This document shows, piece by piece, positions 7,069-7,175 of a stretch of 7,175 nt of DNA. Numbering within the stretch: the stretch's first letter is position 1; each line of letters opens with the position of its first letter. The notes below the pieces were generated by a model, which was not told the DNA's origin, did not search any database, and saw only the letters and a list, made by a program, of their open reading frames with translations. The stretch is from Thermodesulfatator sp. (GTDB lineage Bacteria > Desulfobacterota > Dissulfuribacteria > Dissulfuribacterales > QOAL01): assembly GCA_003978135.1 (NCBI GenBank), contig QOAL01000224.1:1-7175 (forward strand). The letters run 5' to 3'. The translations under genes were made by a program, and so were the position numbers.

Positions 7069-7175
7069 CTAGTATCAAAGTATCAAAGAAACAAATTGCT
7101 TCAGTTGATCTTTTGATTTTCTTTCAGTAAGCTGATGAAACAATGTTCCGTTCCAAGCTGTGGGATCCCTGTGGT
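7069..7175 (-). other. Intron-like flank with no recognised gene
   Basis: The minus-strand sequence upstream of the exon-like segment is stop-rich, and its short open stretches resemble no family I know. Near the exon it becomes T-rich (GTTTCTTTGATACTTTGATAC) and ends in TAG, as an intron 3' end would. No bacterial gene or RNA is visible. Confidence 0.4.
7073..7088. repeat. Short tandem repeat, two copies of TATCAAAG
   Basis: Two perfect adjacent 8-nt copies, TATCAAAG TATCAAAG. On the minus strand they read CTTTGATA twice and form part of the pyrimidine-rich stretch before the proposed splice acceptor. Probably without function of its own. Confidence 0.6.

Noticed and set aside
7089..7175. 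Possible upstream exon or bacterial gene at the right edge
   Set aside because: Short open stretches occur, but none resembles a conserved aminopeptidase segment or any other family I recognise.
1..7175. CRISPR arrays, tRNA/rRNA genes, insertion sequences
   Set aside because: No spaced repeats, tRNA-like folds, rRNA motifs, transposase frames or terminal inverted repeats were seen.

Overview
The window is mostly a bacterial division and cell-wall (dcw) cluster, all on the minus strand. In transcription order (right to left) it holds the 3' part of an ftsI/pbp3-like gene with a C-terminal PASTA domain, a fused murE-murF gene, mraY, murD, and the 5' part of murG, which runs off the left edge. 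The MurE half has the DNPR motif of meso-diaminopimelate-adding ligases. With the dcw order and the PASTA-tailed FtsI, this suggests a diderm bacterium. A Desulfobacterota/deltaproteobacterial-like source is possible, but that is a low-confidence inference.

The genes are tightly coupled. murEF ends in TAG directly followed by the ATG of mraY (no gap), mraY and murD share ATGA, and murD and murG share TAATG. The only real gap in the block is 134 nt between ftsI and murEF. Together the enzymes take UDP-MurNAc-L-Ala to the D-Glu form (MurD), add mDAP (MurE half) and D-Ala-D-Ala (MurF half), transfer the product to undecaprenyl phosphate (MraY) and add GlcNAc to make lipid II (MurG). All the ligase and MraY catalytic motifs look intact.

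Three features depart from the textbook cluster. MurE and MurF are one 981-residue polypeptide. The ftsW gene usually found between murD and murG is absent. The FtsI-like protein has KKG where the transpeptidase KTG motif should be, and no recognisable SxN motif. An intact precursor pathway next to an altered FtsI and a missing FtsW is the most interesting biological signal here.

The right end (about 6959-7175) is of a different kind. The ftsI frame is cut by a stop at 6959-6961. Beyond it the sequence looks AT-rich and intron-like, with one 78-nt stretch (6991-7068, minus strand) that encodes a conserved piece of Xaa-Pro aminopeptidase (family M24B) and is flanked by an AG acceptor with a pyrimidine-rich tract and a CAG|GTATGA donor. 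This looks like an internal exon of a eukaryotic gene. The simplest explanation is a chimeric contig joining a bacterial cobiont or contaminant to host DNA. Bacterial DNA inserted in a host intron is the more exciting but less likely alternative.
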